Origin: Spirochaetales bacterium
GTDB lineage: Bacteria; Spirochaetota; Spirochaetia; Sphaerochaetales; Sphaerochaetaceae
Direction: 5' to 3'
Assembly (NCBI GenBank): GCA_028723145.1
Contig: JAQYFM010000206.1
Span: 1-14,848 of the forward strand
Length of the DNA stretch: 14,848 nucleotides
A program made the position numbers and the translations under genes. Below, piece after piece: positions 13,365 through 14,848 of this stretch. The first letter of the stretch is position 1; every line of letters starts with the position of its first letter. A model generated the notes under the pieces. The model did no database searches. It was given only the letters and a program-made list of their open reading frames with translations, and was not told the origin of the DNA.

Positions 13365-14546
13365 TTATTTAGTTGATGCAGCTAACTGCTTAGTATACTC
13401 TCCTTTAAGATACTTCTTGCTATATACATCGCTCTTTCTAACATTCTTTCTGTCTGAGAGACGGTGTAAAGAACTCTTTCCTTGATTATCTTTACTTACT
13501 AAATAAATTTGGTCTCTTCTTAGAGATTCATCCATTAACATACTTAGTGATGAAGTTGCAAGCATTTGAGATCCCTTTTTGTTGATTCTATTGTCTGAGA
13601 AAAAGTTTTGTAAAAAACCAGCTAAATTAACACTTAATGCAGATCCTAAATCGTTTATTAATATTGTACCACCAGTATCTAGTGCTTTTAGTAAGACAGG
13701 AAGAATACAACAAAGATGAACAATACCTCTGCCAAGTAGTTCCTGATCTTGGAAAAGTCTTAACTTTCGTTTCTTTATGATATCTCCTGTTTCGTTATAG
13801 ACATCTTGTGATAGCTCTGCATCAATGTAGGATCCCATCTTAATTAGTTTTAAATCTGAAAAACCCATATCTATGTTTTTTAGTATAGTATTGGCAGTCC
13901 TAATCCTATCTTCATTTTCTAAGTATAAGTTTAAATATTCTCTCTTAGGTTCACAGATAAACTCAAGATTTTGGAAAAATTCCTTTACATCTAGAATACT
14001 ATTTTTTATTGATAAATTTAGTTTATCTGCAATTGATAAAAATAAAACAGATTTTGAAGGGGAGAGTAGAGATGCTTCATTACGGCTTAATGAAGTAATT
14101 TGAAGCTCATCTCCATTTCTTTTAAATATTGGAGTTAATCTTTCAGTTCTCTTAAATAACCATTCTTTTGTTATTTTATTATCATTAATTACAAATCCAT
14201 ATTTATAAAAACTACCATTTTGAATAATTTCAACTTCAAGATGAGTATCTAATAGTGATGAATACTCTAAAAGAGCAAAAGGCTCATTAAACATAACAGT
14301 GTTCATTGAAGATGATAAAAATACCATTTTCTTCATGAAATTCAAGGTTTTTAAGAGATTTGTCTTTCCAGATTCATTATCACCAAATAGTGTTATGCTT
14401 CTTAGAACACCAATATTACCTGGAACAAGGTCTGTGCTAACAGTTGCAATATTTTCTTCCATCACCTTGTCATGGCTAGCAAGGAGAGAAAGAGTTTGTT
14501 CATCATAAAAAGAACGATAATTTTTAAAAGTAAAATTAATAAGCAT
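13365..14546 (-). CDS. AAA/ABC-type ATPase with degenerate motifs (AAA_15/RloA-like)
   Basis: A 393-residue protein of the SMC/ABC-like AAA_15 group, which includes the ATPases of defence modules such as RloA and AriA. The N-terminus FTFKNYRSFYDEQTLSLLA is typical, and Walker A GDNESGKT is intact at 55-62. The C-terminal part LRRDQIYLVSKD...LSDRKNVRKSD (343-373) also matches the family. The other ATPase motifs are altered: the usual signature S-x-G region reads LGRG (271-274), Walker B reads ILINDL (295-300) where the family has an acidic pair like IDE, and the switch His region reads ATSS (330-333). No RloB-like or other effector gene adjoins it; aspS follows. AAGGAG at 14557-14562 supports the start. 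ATP binding is likely; hydrolysis may be weak or lost (inference). Confidence 0.82.
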   Translation of the reverse strand: MLINFTFKNYRSFYDEQTLSLLASHDKVMEENIATVSTDLVPGNIGVLRSITLFGDNESGKTNLLKTLNFMKKMVFLSSSMNTVMFNEPFALLEYSSLLDTHLEVEIIQNGSFYKYGFVINDNKITKEWLFKRTERLTPIFKRNGDELQITSLSRNEASLLSPSKSVLFLSIADKLNLSIKNSILDVKEFFQNLEFICEPKREYLNLYLENEDRIRTANTILKNIDMGFSDLKLIKMGSYIDAELSQDVYNETGDIIKKRKLRLFQDQELLGRGIVHLCCILPVLLKALDTGGTILINDLGSALSVNLAGFLQNFFSDNRINKKGSQMLATSSLSMLMDESLRRDQIYLVSKDNQGKSSLHRLSDRKNVRKSDVYSKKYLKGEYTKQLAASTK

Positions 14547-14589
14547 TATTTGTAATCTCCTTGGCTTAAATACTAAATCTTAAATATAT

Positions 14590-14611
14590 ATTTTGCAATT
14601 ATTTTGCAAAT
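14590..14611. repeat. Tandem 11-bp repeat with TTGCAA palindromes
   Basis: ATTTTGCAATT and ATTTTGCAAAT stand head to tail at one-helical-turn spacing, each holding the palindrome TTGCAA, 44 bases upstream of the ATPase gene. On the minus strand the gene-proximal TTGCAA could serve as a -35 box 17 bases from TAGTAT. It could be a two-site operator on one face of the helix or the -35 region of the ATPase promoter. Confidence 0.35.
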
Positions 14612-14637
14612 ATTTATATTAAGAAGCTTGAAAATAG

Positions 14638-14651
14638 ATAAGTTAACTTAT
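14638..14651. repeat. 14-bp perfect palindrome followed by T-run
   Basis: ATAAGTTAACTTAT reads the same on both strands and runs into seven T's (14651-14657). With no loop it is more likely a protein-binding site than a terminator. It lies in the non-coding stretch upstream of the ATPase gene; no gene is seen around it on the plus strand. Confidence 0.3.
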
Positions 14652-14716
14652 TTTTTTGATATTCATTATTAAAAATATTTTTAAAGTCGTTATGTCATAA
14701 GTATCTAAAAATCTTT

Positions 14717-14847
14717 AGGGGGAGACTGTCCAAAAAGTCAAAACTAAAATATGATATACGCTGGATATATTGTAGTGACATATATTAATACCGCTATATA
14801 AAGCGTATATAAGTATTTAACAGATAGTTTTCGGACAGTCTAGGGGG
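14717..14847. mobile_element. MITE-like non-autonomous element with flanking direct repeat
   Basis: Terminal inverted repeats AGACTGTCCAAAAA (14723-14736) and, read from the other end, AGACTGTCCGAAAA (14828-14841) agree at 13 of 14 positions. The 119-bp element is flanked by AGGGGG on both sides (14717-14722 and 14842-14847), a likely target-site duplication. Inside, ATATACGCT (14754-14762) and AGCGTATAT (14802-14810) form a second perfect 9-bp inverted repeat, so the whole unit can fold into a long hairpin. It has no room for a transposase and would depend on one elsewhere. The AGACTGTCC-type end resembles termini of DDE insertion sequences of low-GC bacteria; I cannot name the family. The window ends directly after the right repeat. 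Confidence 0.65.
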
Positions 14848-14848
14848 G

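Noticed and set aside
13365..14546. A two-gene defence module such as RloA/RloB or PARIS
   Set aside because: No effector gene lies beside the ATPase: aspS follows and the upstream side is non-coding to the window end.

Overview
The window is AT-rich (roughly two thirds A+T) bacterial chromosome with short gaps, many 4-base stop/start overlaps and frequent TTG starts. The zinc-binding lipoprotein has a Ser at -1 of its lipobox (LLLSC), common in spirochaetes, while the J-domain/DUF5685 pair and the zinc transporter subfamily resemble those of gut Clostridia and gut spirochaetes. I read it as a low-GC anaerobe, Spirochaetota or Bacillota; the sequence does not settle which. No rRNA, tRNA, CRISPR array or phage gene was seen.

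Layout. 1-524 (minus): an OsmC/YhfA-like protein followed by an overlapping gene cut by the window edge. 583-3151 (plus): a translationally coupled trio of threonine dehydratase with ACT domain, a Cof-type HAD phosphatase and a TetR-type regulator. 3173-5011 (minus): a three-gene set of membrane-anchored zinc ribbon, DUF5685 protein and J-domain/TPR protein with a Cys-rich tail. 5087-6027 (plus): a small zinc-ribbon protein and a glycerophosphodiester phosphodiesterase. 6014-6796 (minus): a nitroreductase. 6869-9681 (plus): a Fur-family regulator and a complete zinc ABC importer, with a 7-1-7 inverted repeat touching the regulator's start codon. 9720-10268 (plus): an HD-domain protein, then a 40-codon frame coinciding with a nested inverted repeat and T-run. 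10364-14546 (minus): HI0933-type flavoprotein and aspartyl-tRNA synthetase (overlapping), and upstream an orphan AAA ATPase with eroded ATPase motifs. 14547-14848 is non-coding and ends in a 119-bp MITE-like element with 13/14 terminal inverted repeats and an AGGGGG direct repeat.

The clearest working unit is the zinc operon: a metal-sensing repressor that probably controls its own operon through the operator at its start, with binding protein, ATPase and permease following. The most open questions are the zinc ribbon/DUF5685/J-domain module, the degenerate ATPase, the 10258-10380 element and the MITE-like repeat.
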